From: Anseranas semipalmata
Taxonomy: Eukaryota > Chordata > Aves > Anseriformes > Anseranatidae
DNA: 64,000 nt
Reading direction: 5' to 3'
NCBI GenBank assembly: GCA_013399115.1
Contig: VXAA01001102.1
Location: 124,001-188,000, forward strand
Position 1 is the stretch's first letter; each line of letters opens with the position of its first letter. The translations under genes were made by a program, and so were the position numbers. Below are positions 61,321-64,000 of this stretch, in pieces. Under the pieces are notes generated by a model. It made no database searches. It saw nothing but the letters and a program-made list of their open reading frames with translations, and was not told the DNA's origin.

Positions 61321-64000
61321 GGAAGCTAGAAGAGGTCCAGGCCAGTCTAACCACAGTCTTTTCCATTTTCGTTGTTGCCTGCTGAGTAAATGTTACCCCA
61401 ATGCTTTCCAGGACTGCTTTTAACATCACAGAGACTGAACTGCAGCCAAGTGACGTGACCTCCTGCTGGGGAGCGTCTTCCTGCCCAGGGCCTGAAGTGT
61501 GAGCGACCCAACCACAGCACTAGGATGTTGACCTAGCTCCTTACCCTTCATGGGAACAACTGCATTTCCAGGAGATGCTGATACCCAGCATCCTTCCGGC
61601 ACCTTCATTAATGTTTCTCATTACTTTCTTCACTGCTGTACACACTGACCGCTCACATAAATCCCTGGAGGTACAGCACTACAGCTCTCCATCCACTCTG
61701 GAGAACCAAAGAGCAAAGCAAAAAGCTTGCCCTTCCAACCTGCTGAACGGGAGCCCTTGGCTGCAGCCGCGTTTCTCAGCCGTCAGACCCTGAGTGTGTG
61801 CCACTGGGACTGGAAGGGCAAACCATTATGCTTAAAATCACAGTTACCTTCTACAGACCTAACACATTTCCCACCACAAACTTCCTCAGCTAATTAACAC
61901 AGGAAAAGAAGCCATCTTCCTTCCACCCACCTGGCCGCTTTAAGAGCCTGAATACGTCTACCCTAGAACAGCTTCACAACAGCCACTCAGGATAAGAAAT
62001 CGTTGTGCTAAAAGCTCCTTCAGCCTTGCCCAAGCCTGTCTGTGGGGGAGCTGCAGAAGCCCCCCTGCTCCCTGCCAGCGACGTGCCCCCTCCCAGGGGA
62101 GCCAGCATCAAACTCTGCTCTGCAAAGCAGGAGTGAACGCTGGCCTTGCCCCAGGCCTCCAGGCGTCACCGAGGTCCTCTCGCCTGCATGGCCGGCCCTA
62201 ATCCGCTCATGCTTACGCTTGCCTTTATCTCTCGTGAGTTAGGAGCGCCTAGCTCAGGAACAATACAAACAGATTACGCCAGTTCCACCTCTGCTGCCAA
62301 CGCTGCCTGCATTCTACTTTGACAGCGCATCTGGATTCCTGAGGATATTTCTTCTCGGATCATAACGATGTTATGTTAGGTTACTGTTTAAACATGTCCT
62401 TGACAACACACCGCTGACCACCACTATTTTTCCAAAGTAACTTTGCAGAGATGATGAATTCACTTTTTCGGCAATGGCAGAGAAATGATTAAATACTTGT
62501 TACAACCATGAACTAGTAGCACGGACTATCCTTAGCGTTGTTCTGTCTTTTTTACAGAAGTTATTAGAAATAATAAAACTAAATTTTAAAAATAAAGAGA
62601 TACAAGAAGAAATGAATGAAAATATATGAGCGAATGAAACGAAGAAGAAATCTTTGGCACCTGCCATCTCTCTATTTCCATTTTCTGATTTTAAATGAAG
62701 AAATACTGAAACAAACAGCTTTTTTACCTATTCTGTAAAGAGCATTCTTTGAAAACCAAAGGAGACATTGGACTGTGAGTTTATGAACCTACCATATTTT
62801 CCTTGTAACCTTATGCCGTACCAGTTTTGGCTTCCTTTTTGTATTCTATCCACTTGGACCGTAAGTGTTACGTGAAAAGATTATCTGGCACTCACTCTGT
62901 GCAATGCCTCTAGCAACGCAAAGCAAAGCAAACGCATTCTAGGTCAATTCCTAAGTACCGCCACAACGATAACACATCTGGCGTCCCAGGCTTCTGGCGG
63001 TGGGCAACACCCGATCCCTCACAGAAAGGCAAGAATTATAAAAAAATAATAATAATGCGACTAGGCAGCCATGAACGCTGTGAAGCAACAGAAAAATATT
63101 AATTCATCTGACCTCTACAGTTCCTACTCTTGACCACTGAATTGCATGGCTGAAACGAGTGGCAGCTACTCTAGCACACACTGTTTTAGAGAAGGGCATG
63201 AACCCAACGCGTGTGCGGTGCATAACGTATGTACAGCTCTTGGAGAGGGAAGGGAACTCATTCCTGCTTACGATCTTCTTTTTGCATTTGTCATTTCTGG
63301 GGAATCGCTTGTCTTGCCCCACTGAATGTGTAACGCTTGTGAGCAGTGGGATGGAGATGCCAGTTCAGACTCTTTTTCCATTTATCCCTCCTTGCAATCA
63401 AGACCTGATACACACTGGAAGACCAGAAGGTGCCCAGCTATCCTTCCGTAACTGAGCTCCTGTCCTCCACCGGGCTACACACCTCTGTGGGATTCAGAAG
63501 CACGGGTGAAATCGTGGCTACAGAGGAACGAAAGGTAAAACCTCTGTGACGTTTGTCAGCTTCAGGATTTTGCCACATGCCATCTGGCCTACTGCTGTCA
63601 AAATTGCTGTGAAAATGGGAGTTGTCCAATGATACACTGGGAACTTTTCCTCCCCTAAAAGCTTTTTTTGGCACAGCCTCAAGACATTGCAGGCTGCCTG
63701 GCCACTAACATGGTTCATCAGAACAGCATATGGTAGAAGCTTTGGTATAAAAGCAAACTCAATTTTGCACAGCCATACCACCTTTTAATTTAATTTAATT
63801 TTTTTTAACAGCCCTAAGGAAAACTCTTAGGAATTTGTCCAGGGGAGTTTGCTGGGATTTGGGTAGATTCGTAAGATAAAAATGCAGTTGTCCTCAAAAC
63901 TTGTATAAACAAATCTATAAAAGTAAATACCAGTCCTTAGAGTATAAACAAAATAATTCTCAATTTTAATTTTGAGATCTTTTCCTTATCTAGTAATGAT

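Larger units (their letters stand above)
43284..64000 (-). other. ATXN1: ATXN1 upstream non-coding region, probably 5' introns
   Basis: About 20.7 kb upstream of the coding exon's acceptor. In human the 5' non-coding exons are spread over hundreds of kb, so this is most likely intron. No convincing protein-coding exon, CR1 copy or RNA gene was seen. GC-rich, CpG-containing stretches at 45250-45810 and 60790-61320 are annotated separately. All open frames lack recognisable motifs. Confidence 0.6.

Overview
The window is nuclear DNA of a vertebrate, almost certainly a bird. Two protein-coding genes with canonical vertebrate splice sites face each other, the introns carry CR1 LINE fragments (the typical avian interspersed repeat), and a 13-N assembly gap is present. 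The pair, GMPR on the plus strand and ATXN1 on the minus strand, is also a convergent neighbour pair on human 6p22.3, so this is conserved vertebrate synteny. I cannot name the species.

Layout. 1-18772: the last three coding exons of GMPR (GMP reductase 1), which encode the final 127 residues. The upstream exons with the catalytic cysteine lie outside the window. Its introns hold a decayed CR1 (about 6.58-7.84 kb) and a cluster of old degenerate tandem repeats (14.5-16.8 kb). 18773 to about 19.95 kb: probable GMPR 3' UTR. About 19.95-23.75 kb: intergenic, no gene seen. About 23.75-31.6 kb: the very long 3' UTR of ATXN1 (minus strand). It contains miR-101, miR-19 and miR-130 seed matches and two Pumilio elements, the regulators known for the human gene, plus simple repeats and the assembly gap. 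31598-32128 and 41249-43123: the two ATXN1 coding exons (801 codons before the stop), separated by a 9.1 kb intron with CR1 tails. 43124-43283: the last piece of the 5' UTR, with two short uORFs. 43284-64000: upstream non-coding territory of ATXN1, probably intron between 5' non-coding exons. No other protein gene is convincing there.

The genes are not functionally linked. GMPR converts GMP to IMP with NADPH in purine salvage. ATXN1 encodes ataxin-1, a nuclear RNA-binding and transcription-repressor partner.

Most notable points: (1) the polyglutamine tract of human ataxin-1 is absent; (2) an out-of-frame ORF starting 29 nt inside the ATXN1 CDS is intact for 188 codons, in the position of the alternative product reported for human ATXN1; (3) post-transcriptional control sites are retained in the 3' UTR; (4) three kinds of degenerate tandem repeat are clustered in the last GMPR intron. 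I found no undescribed multi-gene system, CRISPR array, tRNA or rRNA.
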